A DNA stretch of 46,664 nucleotides, taken from Candidatus Zixiibacteriota bacterium. GTDB taxonomy: Bacteria > Zixibacteria > MSB-5A5 > RBG-16-43-9. Location of the stretch: contig JALHSU010000045.1 in NCBI GenBank assembly GCA_022865345.1, forward strand, positions 1 through 46,664, read 5' to 3'. This document shows, in pieces, positions 32,293-40,723 of the stretch. Position numbers and translations under genes: made by a program. The notes below the pieces were generated by a model. The model was not told where the DNA came from. It did not search any database and saw only the letters and a list, made by a program, of their open reading frames with translations. The first letter of the stretch is position 1, and each line of letters opens with the position of its first letter.

Positions 32293-34736
32293 TCTTCTTT
32301 CAACTCTCCTTTTTTTCCAGAAAGAGTTTTCACTCCCAGAACTCCCAATATAAAAAGATAAAACAGCCCTGTCAATATACTGCTGGTTTTACCTATATTA
32401 TATGGCTTCGAGTTGTAGACCAGCTCGATCTTATGTTTCCCTTTCTCTAAGGGAATTGCCCGGAAGATATAGTCTGCGGTATAGATTTTGGTCTCCTTGC
32501 CATCAACCAGTGCTTTCCAGGCAGGATAGGCATTCTCAGACAGAACCAATAAGCCGGGCTTATCTGTCTCAGCCTCAACTGTCAGAGAGTTTATTTTATT
32601 TTCAGTAACTCTGGCTGGCGTAGAGACGCATAGCGATGCGTCTCTACAAGATTCGATTCCCGGTTCTTCCTCTAGGACAATAGAGCCTCGATAATCAAAG
32701 TCCGGCTCTTTCAATCGCTGTAAAATCTTATCTTTGTCTTTAATGACCTCATATTTGTAAACCATCCTTGCCCTTGGCAGGTAATTTGAATTTCGGTATA
32801 GGTTCTTATCCCCTGCTTTCAAGACCAGTTTATACTTAGAGGTATCAGGAAAAACACCTCTGAACAGGAGATATTTCACGTTCAGGAGGTCTGGCTTTGG
32901 ACCAAACAGGAAGTCCAAATACCTCTGACCGTATTCAGCTTGAGTTCTGGCGCTTTCCAGATAGCTTTTCTCAGTGAAGTCGTCATACCTCTTAAGCTCG
33001 TTCCCGTGGTAGCCAAACGCTTCGTCGATTCCATAAAGGGCTAAGAAATTGCTCATCGGGTAGGTGCCTGGAATGACTAAAGCTCTATATGGCTCCTTGT
33101 CCTGCTTAAGGTAATCGATGGCCTGGTCTTTCTGGAAATAGGTCTGGTAATCGAAATTCTGGATGAATTTTGCATCCCATCTCCACAGGTCTAAAAATAG
33201 AAGTGCACCGATCCAGAAAAGGAAATAGCTTCTCTTTAACTTCCCCTGAAGATACAAATAGATCCCTGCAACGACTCCACCCACCAGAAGGAAGCTAATC
33301 CAGAACCCTCTGGTGATATTGGGCAGATTCAAAAGCATTATATCTTTTTTCTGAGCAGGGATATCAGAGTAAAGAATCCCATTCCACAAAGAGAGTAGCC
33401 CACTTCCAGCTACACTGAAAAGAATAGCAAAGCCAAAGAAAATAAGAACCACAACTAAAAGAAGTTTATTAATTTTTTTCTTGTCCTTTAAATCTTTAAC
33501 TCTCTGCAGAATCTTCTCCAGCCCGAAAAGAGCCATAACCAGGACCGAGAAAACCAGCAGGAAAAGTATCAGCCCGGGTGCACGAAAGCTTTTCACCTGA
33601 GGAACAAAATAGTAGAAAAGTCTGAACAAAGGCGTATGTGCGCCCAGGGAATAGATCAAAGCCAATAACCCCAGACCGGAGAAAAACCAGATTTTACGAT
33701 TACGAACCAGTACCAAAGCTATGATGGCAAAAAGCAAGGGGACAATTCCCCCATAATCGCTGTTTATCTTGAAAGGATTTCTTCCCCAGTAACTACTTTC
33801 GGTTTCCAGATTCAACCCGGTAAACTCCGGCACGAACTGCGAGACCAGCTCCTCAGGATGAAAAGACCAGGAGGTAGAATATTCATACCCTTTACCGCCC
33901 TCTGCTCTGGGAGAATATTTATTAACGTAGATATAAGGCGGGAGTATCTGCACCAGAGACAATGCTATTCCTAAAACGAGCGCGACCAAAAAATAGCTCA
34001 CAGGTTTTATCAACCGGGTAATTTTTTTATTATCCTTATAATCCCAGATTAAACTCACCAGAAAATAAAGCCCCAAGCTCCACATGGCAAAATAAGCTAA
34101 TTGGGGATGATTGGCTAAAATCAAAAGCCCGATTGTGCCGCCGAAAAGGATAAATTGGATAAGTTTTCTGGACCTGAGGCTTTTTTCAAGGAAAAGGAAA
34201 TTTAAGGGCAAAAGACTGGTGACATACATCCTGCCGTCGTGTCCGGCATAGACCCAGGAAACCAAATTAGCTGAGAACATATAGGCTAAAGCTCCGATTA
34301 TGGAGACACCCCGGCTGAACCCGAGGGTGCGCATGCAGTAGAAAGTGAAAATTCCTGCAAAGAAAATCGTCAAAACCAGCTTCCAGCCTAATGCTTTGTA
34401 TAGAGGCAGGATGAACTGCAGGATTGCCAGGGGATAAAAGGTGTCACCGTGCATGGCATCCACATATGGCATTCCGCCAAAAATAAAAGGATCCCAGAGG
34501 ATCAATGAATGATGAGTTTTAAAATAATCCACGTAAAGCTGACGCATAAACACCCCGGCTTCAATGGTGTCGCTTCCGTAAAGCATCTGGTAAGAAAAGA
34601 TAAATTCCCTGAACATAATGACAGTCAGAACGGCAAACAGAATAAAAGGAAGATATTTGAATATCTTGTTTTCCTGGTTTATTCTGACTTTTATCTCTGC
34701 CTCTTTTGGTTTTTCTTTCTTTTCCTTCTTTTTCAT
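32289..34736 (-). CDS. YfhO-family membrane protein (GT-C-like)
   Basis: 815 residues from the ATG at 34734-34736 with AAGGA five nt upstream; a TTG start at 34766 has none. About 12-13 membrane segments. 'YGSDTIEAGVFMRQLYVDYFKTHHSLILWDPFIFGGMPYVDAMHGDTFYPL' matches the YfhO first outer loop, followed by a periplasmic C-terminal domain with RNSNYLPRARMVYKYE. YfhO proteins are predicted GT-C glycosyltransferases; a role in glycosylating teichoic or lipoteichoic acids is described in Firmicutes. Residues about 697-706 come from a palindromic repeat. Coupled to the GT2 gene downstream. Confidence 0.88.
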   Translation of the reverse strand: MKKKEKKEKPKEAEIKVRINQENKIFKYLPFILFAVLTVIMFREFIFSYQMLYGSDTIEAGVFMRQLYVDYFKTHHSLILWDPFIFGGMPYVDAMHGDTFYPLAILQFILPLYKALGWKLVLTIFFAGIFTFYCMRTLGFSRGVSIIGALAYMFSANLVSWVYAGHDGRMYVTSLLPLNFLFLEKSLRSRKLIQFILFGGTIGLLILANHPQLAYFAMWSLGLYFLVSLIWDYKDNKKITRLIKPVSYFLVALVLGIALSLVQILPPYIYVNKYSPRAEGGKGYEYSTSWSFHPEELVSQFVPEFTGLNLETESSYWGRNPFKINSDYGGIVPLLFAIIALVLVRNRKIWFFSGLGLLALIYSLGAHTPLFRLFYYFVPQVKSFRAPGLILFLLVFSVLVMALFGLEKILQRVKDLKDKKKINKLLLVVVLIFFGFAILFSVAGSGLLSLWNGILYSDIPAQKKDIMLLNLPNITRGFWISFLLVGGVVAGIYLYLQGKLKRSYFLFWIGALLFLDLWRWDAKFIQNFDYQTYFQKDQAIDYLKQDKEPYRALVIPGTYPMSNFLALYGIDEAFGYHGNELKRYDDFTEKSYLESARTQAEYGQRYLDFLFGPKPDLLNVKYLLFRGVFPDTSKYKLVLKAGDKNLYRNSNYLPRARMVYKYEVIKDKDKILQRLKEPDFDYRGSIVLEEEPGIESCRDASLCVSTPARVTENKINSLTVEAETDKPGLLVLSENAYPAWKALVDGKETKIYTADYIFRAIPLEKGKHKIELVYNSKPYNIGKTSSILTGLFYLFILGVLGVKTLSGKKGELKEE
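32620..32647. repeat. GTAGAGACGCAT palindrome inside the YfhO gene
   Basis: GTAGAGACGCAT (32620-32631), 4 nt, ATGCGTCTCTAC (32636-32647). The same family is intergenic at 3913, 11366 and 20587. It is in frame in a loop of the C-terminal domain (SCRDASLCVSTP). Confidence 0.75.
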
Positions 34737-34775
34737 AAAATTCCTTTTCCTATCAAGAGTTCTCAAAATTTGTAT

Positions 34776-34877
34776 TTGGAGTGCCGACCTTTTCTATGGA
34801 TCCGTTTCAGGACAGGTTTGCCAAAACCCCCTCTTTTCAGGTCAGATTAAGGGTAAAGCTAAAGCTTTACACTCCAG
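34776..34877. repeat. About 100-bp element with TGGAGTG/CACTCCA ends
   Basis: Left end TTGGAGTG, right end CACTCCAG, with GTAAAGCT, 2 nt, AGCTTTAC (34853-34870) next to the right end. The inside has GGATCCGTTTCAGGAC. Related elements are at 42643-42753 and 45053-45147. Confidence 0.55.
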
Positions 34878-34911
34878 CCTAAAAAATCGCACACCTGTTA
34901 AAAAACTCAAC

Positions 34912-35808
34912 TCAAAACCTCCAGGCAACCAAAAGTCCTGAGAGCTCAACTGCGGTCATCCATAATCTTGAAAGCAGGGCAATTAGAGTAGCCACAGGCA
35001 AAGGGAAGTAGCTGGAAAGATAATAGACTAAAATCCCCTCCCTCACCCCTAAACCTCCCGGTACGAATATGCTCAAAAATCCTATGATATACGAAAAGGC
35101 GAAAATCGAGGTTAAAAAGGGCCAATTGCTTAAAGGGGAATCGGTTAAAGACATTATGAAGATGTTGAAGGCAACTCCATAGACTCCCCAGGCTAACATA
35201 AAAAGAAGGGTAAAAAACAGGTTTTCCTTGAAATTCAAATTAATCTTTACAGGTTCCTTTTTCAGCTTTTTTAATCCCCAATTCAAAATCTTCTCCATCA
35301 CCCGTGGATATAAAGATATGACAAAAACCAAAATCAGAGGTAAATAATAAAGCTTGGACATCCCGCTTAAAAACTTCGTTCCTGAAAGGATGAGAACCAG
35401 GATCAACCCGCCAATGATATTCAGAAGTTGATTTAGAATAGCTGAGCTCAGCGTGGCCGCCTTGGGGATCCCTTCCTTTTCGCACATATAGACCATCCCC
35501 ATCACTGACCAAATTTTTCCAGGGACATATTTCCCTAAGTTAGAATAGAACCAGATCTTGAATGCTTTTTTAAAAGGTAGCTTGGAAGACAATTTTTGGA
35601 GCAAGCTTCTCCAGATCTGGATAAAAAAAAGAAAATTCAAAAACACTAATCCAAAGGAGACGGCCAACAGACCATATTTAAACTGCCATTGATATAAAGA
35701 GACCACCCGCCAGTTTTCATAGACATATCTTATGAAGAAAAAAAGGATGACTGCGACTATAAAAAATTTTAAAAAAACTTTTATAACTTTTGTTTCCAAT
35801 TTGGCCAT
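34912..35808 (-). CDS. Flippase-like integral membrane protein (LPG-synthase TM / AglD-like)
   Basis: 298 residues, about eight membrane segments. Block 'GKYVPGKIWSVMGMVYMCEKEGIPKAATLSSAILNQLLNIIGG' and 'GFLSIFVPGGLGVREGILVYYLSS' identify the lysylphosphatidylglycerol-synthase transmembrane family (UPF0104). AglD and related proteins act in lipid-linked glycan pathways; a flippase role is a proposal, not proven. There is no catalytic LPG-synthase domain. Within the glycan operon, 34 bp after a GT4 gene. The start is an ATG without a visible Shine-Dalgarno. Confidence 0.85.
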   Translation of the reverse strand: MAKLETKVIKVFLKFFIVAVILFFFIRYVYENWRVVSLYQWQFKYGLLAVSFGLVFLNFLFFIQIWRSLLQKLSSKLPFKKAFKIWFYSNLGKYVPGKIWSVMGMVYMCEKEGIPKAATLSSAILNQLLNIIGGLILVLILSGTKFLSGMSKLYYLPLILVFVISLYPRVMEKILNWGLKKLKKEPVKINLNFKENLFFTLLFMLAWGVYGVAFNIFIMSLTDSPLSNWPFLTSIFAFSYIIGFLSIFVPGGLGVREGILVYYLSSYFPLPVATLIALLSRLWMTAVELSGLLVAWRF

Positions 35809-35842
35809 TCAAATTATAGATGGTCTGCTACCACAAATATTC

Positions 35843-37039
35843 TTATTTTAACCTCTGATAAATCCCTTTAAGTTTTCCCGCTGTAGCCTTGGGAGTGAAA
35901 TTCTCTTGGGCAAATCTATATCCTCCCTCCGCCATTCTATTTTCCAAATCTTCATCCCAAAGATAACGTTTTATCGCCATAGCCAGAGCGCAGGGATCCT
36001 TCTCTGGAATTAGAAGGCCAGTCTTCTCATTCTGTACGATATCGACAATGCCACCTGACCCTGTCCCAATCACCGGAACCCTGCAGGACATCGCCTCTAA
36101 GAGAACCAATCCTAATCCCTCAGCCTCCATCTTCCAATCGGTTATAGAAGGAAGAACGAAGATTTCGCAGGCATTGTAATGATAGACCAGCTCGTTTTGA
36201 GGAAGATTAGAAATGAAATCGACGTTCTCATCCAATCCTAATAAATCAGCTAATTTTTTCAATCTTCTCTCTTCCGGTCCTTCACCGATAATTTTCAATT
36301 TAAACTTTTGTCCATCTTCTTTCAACTTGGCGCAGGCTTCTAAAAGGTAGTCATAACCCTTTCTCTGAATTAGCCGCCCGATGCTTAGGATGCTTCCCTT
36401 TTCGACCTTTTTCTCTTTCAAAGGGAAAAATTTCTTATCATCGAAAGGCATAGGAAAAACGAAAATCTTATCCCCTCTAATTTTCAACTCCTTGATGAGA
36501 AGATGTTTTAAATAGCTTGAGACTGCAGTCGAAAACTCAGCCTTCCTGAAGATTAATGAAGCAAATGACAATAACCATCTGAATTTGCGCAATATAAAAA
36601 CATCCGAACCATGGGTGGTTAAAATTATTTTAACCGGAGCAAAAAAAGATGTAAGATATCCTATTACGCCTGCAGGCACCCACCAGTGGCAATGAATAAA
36701 TTTAATCTTATTTTTCTCGACAATCCTCAATGTATAAAAAAAGAAAGCCAAGAAGAAGAAAATGAAAAGAAACTTGTTGGAAAAGTGACGAAGGACCTGC
36801 TCATGCATGTCTCCTCGATAAGCTAAATTTTCATATCTCGTAAAGCAATATCTAAATCTGTAGATCTTCAGATCATCTATTTCCTCATATTCTTTTAATC
36901 CCTTTTGGTGGGGCGCTAAGACGAAAACTTCATAATCCTGCGTTAATTCCTTCATCAGGGTGTAGATAAACTGTCCAGCTAGGTCCTCCTTGAATCGAAT
37001 AAAATTATGAGTTAAGACCAAAATCTTTTCTCTTGGCAT
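35843..37039 (-). CDS. Family 4 glycosyltransferase
   Basis: 398 residues, GT-B fold. N-terminal half (acceptor domain): THNFIRFKEDLAGQFIYTLMKELT, HCHWWVPAGVIGYL, TTHGSDVF. C-terminal half (donor domain): GSILSIGRLIQRKGYDYLLEA, KIIGEGPEERRL, VDFISNLPQNELVYHYNACEIFVLPS and EGLGLVLLEAMSCRVPVIGTGSGGIVDIV with the EX7E motif typical of retaining GT4 enzymes. Adds a sugar in the cytoplasm to a growing lipid-linked or surface glycan; donor and acceptor unknown. Confidence 0.92.
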   Translation of the reverse strand: MPREKILVLTHNFIRFKEDLAGQFIYTLMKELTQDYEVFVLAPHQKGLKEYEEIDDLKIYRFRYCFTRYENLAYRGDMHEQVLRHFSNKFLFIFFFLAFFFYTLRIVEKNKIKFIHCHWWVPAGVIGYLTSFFAPVKIILTTHGSDVFILRKFRWLLSFASLIFRKAEFSTAVSSYLKHLLIKELKIRGDKIFVFPMPFDDKKFFPLKEKKVEKGSILSIGRLIQRKGYDYLLEACAKLKEDGQKFKLKIIGEGPEERRLKKLADLLGLDENVDFISNLPQNELVYHYNACEIFVLPSITDWKMEAEGLGLVLLEAMSCRVPVIGTGSGGIVDIVQNEKTGLLIPEKDPCALAMAIKRYLWDEDLENRMAEGGYRFAQENFTPKATAGKLKGIYQRLK

Positions 37040-37070
37040 AAAATTTCTTAGTTCCTAACCTTCTTATTAT

Positions 37071-38003
37071 CTATTCTCTGTTCTTTTTTAAGCTTTCTAC
37101 CTCTTCTCTTAAGCTGACAATCGCTTCAGCTAAAAACCCTAAGGCGAAAAGTGAAATCCCGGACAAGACTAAAAGGATGACCAGATATAAAATGGGTCTG
37201 AACCCTTCATGCATAATTATCCTCAGGTAAATAGCTAAAAGACCTGCCAGTACCCCCAAGAGCACCATGATCAAACCTAAGGAGCCGAAAAGGAGCATCG
37301 GCTTGCGCATAAAGGAGACCTGAAATTTTACGCTGAAAAGGTCTAAAACCCCGATTGGAATTCTCCAGATGCCGAATTTTGATTTACCATACTTTCTGGG
37401 ATAAAGAGGAATTCTGACCTCATCCACTCTGAACCCTTTTTCCGCTGCCATTACCACCATATACCTGTGCCAGTCTTTTCTCAAGGGCAAGTCTTCCAGC
37501 ACCTCTTTCCTGAAAGCCTTGACGCTGTTAAGGTCATGCACTTTGATTTTAAAGAGCCATCTGGACAGAATATTGTAGAGAAAGGAGACAAAAGCCTTCA
37601 ATCCATAACTTCCCTTTTTCCAGCCGGTTACAATGTCATTCCCCTCATTCATTTTCTGAATAAACTTCGGAATATCCTCTGGCATATATTGCAGATCTGC
37701 AGGCCAAAAAAGATAGATGTCGCCTTTGGCGTTGTCGAAACCTCTTTGCAAGGCAGAAGTCAACCCCTGATGGGTTTTAGTAGTAAGGGCTTTCAAAAAA
37801 GGATATTTTTTTTCGCTCTCCCTGGCAAGCTCATAGGTCTTATCTGTGGAGCCGTCATCCACTAACAGGACCTCCCCTTCCAATTTGGATTCCCGGAACA
37901 TCTTCTCAAAATTCTCCAGTAGTGGAGGGATATTCTCCTCCTCATTATAAGCCGGCACTACAATGGAGATTTTATAGTCGTTTTCTTTTCTGTTATCAGC
38001 CAT
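37071..38003 (-). CDS. GT2 polyprenyl-phosphate sugar transferase with C-terminal membrane pair (GtrB-like)
   Basis: 310 residues from the ATG at 38001-38003. I prefer this over the ATG at 38016-38018, because the promoter -10 (38020-38025) abuts that ATG and transcription would start after it. GT2 motifs: IVVPAYNEEENIPPLL, LVDDGSTDKT, WPADLQYMPEDI (Asp-rich site with Trp-Pro before it), VHDLNSVKAFRKEVLEDL, PRKYGKSKFGIWR. Two membrane segments follow near 235-295, then a short tail. This is the GtrB/DPM layout for making polyprenyl-P-sugar. The transcript would be almost leaderless. Confidence 0.85.
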   Translation of the reverse strand: MADNRKENDYKISIVVPAYNEEENIPPLLENFEKMFRESKLEGEVLLVDDGSTDKTYELARESEKKYPFLKALTTKTHQGLTSALQRGFDNAKGDIYLFWPADLQYMPEDIPKFIQKMNEGNDIVTGWKKGSYGLKAFVSFLYNILSRWLFKIKVHDLNSVKAFRKEVLEDLPLRKDWHRYMVVMAAEKGFRVDEVRIPLYPRKYGKSKFGIWRIPIGVLDLFSVKFQVSFMRKPMLLFGSLGLIMVLLGVLAGLLAIYLRIIMHEGFRPILYLVILLVLSGISLFALGFLAEAIVSLREEVESLKKNRE

Positions 38004-38019
38004 ATTCGAATTTTTCATT

Positions 38020-38047
38020 AATATATCTCTAAAATCACAAAAGTCAA
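38020..38047 (-). promoter_or_regulatory. Promoter overlapping the upstream-most start of the GT2 gene
   Basis: On the minus strand, TTGACT (38042-38047), 16 bp, TATATT (38020-38025). The first ATG of the frame lies 2 nt after the -10 box; predicted transcription starts near 38012. Confidence 0.6.
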
Positions 38048-38115
38048 TCTAAAACCCTCTTTGGATATAGCGTAAATTTTCCGAACCAAATCCATAGCAG
38101 ATGCAGAGAAATCTT

Positions 38116-39972
38116 TTATTGTTTAGGAAGTTGATACAAAAGCAGAGGCTTGTTATACTGTGTCCGAACTGGATATTCCTTCAACAAAACTGCTTTAGAC
38201 ATCAGCTCCGGGTAGGTTTGGTGAAAATATTTGTCCTCCCATCCATCCTTGGAGATTAATATATGTGTAGGTCTGAACCTCTCAATCACCTTATCCTTAT
38301 TGGCGAAATCCTGCATCATTATTGCATAATGCGGGGTCTCTAAACTCAAAGTGGCCGCCCAGGGACCAGCAATTATGCTCCCCCTGGGAAGTGAACTTAA
38401 ATCCTTAGATATATCCGGAAGATCATAAGTCAGGTTTTCGGTCCAGGCTGAATACTGCTTCAAGTTGCTGAAGGTAACTAAGAAGAGCACCAGGATTAAA
38501 AGAATACCTTTCAGCCCGGTGGATAAAGCAAATCCTTCTCTGAGTTTCCTAAGCCTCGAAAGCCCTATCAAAGCGCCCAAGACTATTAAAGCCAGGATTA
38601 TTGATCTTCCCATCAGGGCAGAATAGTCCTGCATCAAACCAAAAGCCCCTTGAAACCAGCCATTCGGGTCTGAGGAGAAAGAAGAGACAATTCCGTAGAA
38701 GCTTTGATAATTCACCAGTATATGTAAGCTGACGCTATAATAGATACCGTAAATGAAAACGACCAGTATCAGAAATTGTAAAATTAATCTCAGAGGATTC
38801 ATGCCACTCGAAATCCTGAGCTTTTGCGCCTGGATTAACTTTTCCACAAAAAAACCAGCCAGTATGCACAAAGGCGAAACCAGTAGCAACTGATAGCGGA
38901 TCGGATGGTAATTGGGATAAGAGAGGAAAAAGATTCCCCAAATGGCCCAGCAAACGCTGACAAATTCCATCGAAGCACCAGATTTGATCTTCTCCCCTAT
39001 ATTCCTGACCCAGTAGAGAATATACAGAAAGGAGAGAATGAAAATAAAGAAAAGCCTGGGAAAGAGCTTATCACTTATCCCCAGGGTGATAATGCTCCTA
39101 AGATAAACGCCCAAATTCGCCGCATTCCCGGCTGGAGATTTGAGCGCACCTGCCTGAATATATCCGATCACAGCACTTTTATATGGCAGCAAAACTAAAA
39201 GTAGCCAGATTATCCCTCCTCCTGCCAATCCCAGAACAAAATAGGATAAGCTCTGCCAGAGTTTTTTCTTTTTCTCCTCTTTTTCCATCCAGATCCAGCG
39301 GACAAACTCCAGAAACATAATGGCTAAAAAGAAAAGCCCGGAGATTTTGACAAAGAGAACCGCTAAAACGAAAGTGAATCCGCTCAAAAGAAAATATAAT
39401 CTTTTATCCTTCCCTAACTGCAGAAAAAACAGAGAAAGCAAAAGAAAGAAAAGCAGACTGGTCTCCTCCAGTGCCAGGCGGTTGTGCATAACGTAGATAT
39501 AGGCAATCGATAAGAAGAAGGAGGAAAATACCGCAGAGTAAATGCTCTTTTCTCTTTTGAGTAAAAAGAAAACCAGAAGGATCGAGCCTAAGCTGGACAG
39601 AACCGGAAGGACTCTTATCTGAATAAATCCTGTTCCGAAAAGCTTGAATATGAAAAAGTAAATTACGGATAGAAGCGAGGAGATCCCCATCCGGAAGAAA
39701 TCATCCATCTTCCATTGACCGAACAATACTTTATCCCGGGCATTTATGGCAATAGCTCCCTCATCCGTGTAAAGGCTTAAGCTCCAGGACAGATCCATCG
39801 GAGGATCAGCAGAAAGATGAGAAAACCTCAAGTACGCGCCTAAAAGGACTATGACCCCTAAAAGTATATAAAGAAAAGGTGGCTTGAATCCGCCTGAGGC
39901 GGACTCCAGAAAGGGTTTATTTTTCCTTATCTCAGGTACTTCTGCTTTTTTGTCTTTCTTTTTCTTGCCCAT
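38116..39972 (-). CDS. GT39/PMT-like membrane glycosyltransferase
   Basis: 618 residues. A basic cytoplasmic N-terminus is followed by about eleven to twelve membrane segments. The first outer loop has 'DPPMDLSWSLSLYTDEGAIAINARDKVLFGQW', with the acidic DEG at the position of the GT-C catalytic Asp; 'YVMHNRLALEETSLLFF' matches the ArnT/PMT pattern. The enzyme probably moves a sugar from polyprenyl phosphate to a glycan or protein on the periplasmic side. Residues about 24-28 lie in a TCCGCCTGAGGCGGA palindrome (39889-39903). Three nt separate it from the GT2 gene upstream, a likely source of its lipid-sugar donor. Confidence 0.83.
   Translation of the reverse strand: MGKKKKDKKAEVPEIRKNKPFLESASGGFKPPFLYILLGVIVLLGAYLRFSHLSADPPMDLSWSLSLYTDEGAIAINARDKVLFGQWKMDDFFRMGISSLLSVIYFFIFKLFGTGFIQIRVLPVLSSLGSILLVFFLLKREKSIYSAVFSSFFLSIAYIYVMHNRLALEETSLLFFLLLSLFFLQLGKDKRLYFLLSGFTFVLAVLFVKISGLFFLAIMFLEFVRWIWMEKEEKKKKLWQSLSYFVLGLAGGGIIWLLLVLLPYKSAVIGYIQAGALKSPAGNAANLGVYLRSIITLGISDKLFPRLFFIFILSFLYILYWVRNIGEKIKSGASMEFVSVCWAIWGIFFLSYPNYHPIRYQLLLVSPLCILAGFFVEKLIQAQKLRISSGMNPLRLILQFLILVVFIYGIYYSVSLHILVNYQSFYGIVSSFSSDPNGWFQGAFGLMQDYSALMGRSIILALIVLGALIGLSRLRKLREGFALSTGLKGILLILVLFLVTFSNLKQYSAWTENLTYDLPDISKDLSSLPRGSIIAGPWAATLSLETPHYAIMMQDFANKDKVIERFRPTHILISKDGWEDKYFHQTYPELMSKAVLLKEYPVRTQYNKPLLLYQLPKQ
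39889..39903. repeat. TCCGCCTGAGGCGGA palindrome inside the GT39-like gene
   Basis: A perfect 7-bp arm palindrome that resembles inner parts of intergenic repeats at 8171-8190 and 19908-19930. In frame near the N-terminus, before the first membrane segment. Confidence 0.5.
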
Positions 39973-39975
39973 AAT

Positions 39976-40713
39976 TTAAGGTCTGAAAAGTTTGGAATGA
40001 ATGATCCCCAGACGGTCAAAGGCGAATTTGAACACCGTCCAGAGCGTCTTCAGACCATAGATTAAGGAGACTTTGAAATTGACCGAGGATGCTTCTTTGA
40101 AATATTTGGTGCTCACCGGAATCTCTACAATTCTTTGTTTAAAAGCTACGGCTTGGGCTATTATCTGGGAGTCGAACACAAAATCGTTGGAGTTGCGCAA
40201 AAAGGGAACTTTTTCTAAAAAACTCCGACTGTAAGCCCGGTAACCAGTATGCATCTCTGAGAGCTTCTGACCCAAAATCAAGTTCTCGACCCCAGTCAGA
40301 AATCTATTGGCTAAGAACTTATACAAAGGCATCCCTCCCTTTAGTGCCCCTCCTTTTTGCTTAAGCCTTGAACCTAACACGAAGTCTGCCTTGCCTTCTT
40401 TGATAGGCTCGATGATCTGCGGTATCAGTCGCGGGTCATACTGCCCGTCCGGATGAAGCATCACCACGATGTCTGCCCCATCCCTCAGAGCTTCCATATA
40501 ACAGGTCTTCTGGTTTCCTCCGTACCCCACATTATGCGGATGCCGGACAACCTTCAGATGAAAGTCTAAGGCGATCTTGACTGTCTCATCCCGGCTGGCA
40601 TCATCTACTAACAGAACCTCATCTACGACTTCTGAAGGGATGCTCTGATAGGTGAAAGATAAAGTTCGCGCCGCATTATAGGCTGGCATCACCACAACTA
40701 CTTTAGGCTTCAT
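39976..40713 (-). CDS. GT2 polyprenyl-phosphate sugar transferase (DPM1-like)
   Basis: 245 residues, no clear membrane segment. Motifs: VVMPAYNAARTLSFTYQSI, LVDDASRDET, MLHPDGQYDP (Asp-rich metal site), GSRLKQKGGALKGGMPLYKFLANR, EMHTGYRAYSRSFLEKVP, VFDSQIIAQAVAFKQRIVEIPV. The 'KQKGGALKGGMPLYKF' block is typical of a bacterial DPM1-like subgroup near surface-glycan genes. Third such enzyme in this locus, next to a GT-C gene that may use its product. 10 bp after the upstream methyltransferase gene. Confidence 0.9.
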   Translation of the reverse strand: MKPKVVVVMPAYNAARTLSFTYQSIPSEVVDEVLLVDDASRDETVKIALDFHLKVVRHPHNVGYGGNQKTCYMEALRDGADIVVMLHPDGQYDPRLIPQIIEPIKEGKADFVLGSRLKQKGGALKGGMPLYKFLANRFLTGVENLILGQKLSEMHTGYRAYSRSFLEKVPFLRNSNDFVFDSQIIAQAVAFKQRIVEIPVSTKYFKEASSVNFKVSLIYGLKTLWTVFKFAFDRLGIIHSKLFRP

Positions 40714-40723
40714 AATTAACGAC

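Noticed and set aside
34912-35808. Lysylphosphatidylglycerol synthase (MprF)
   Set aside because: Only the membrane part of the family is present; the catalytic C-terminal domain is missing here and in 42841-43863.
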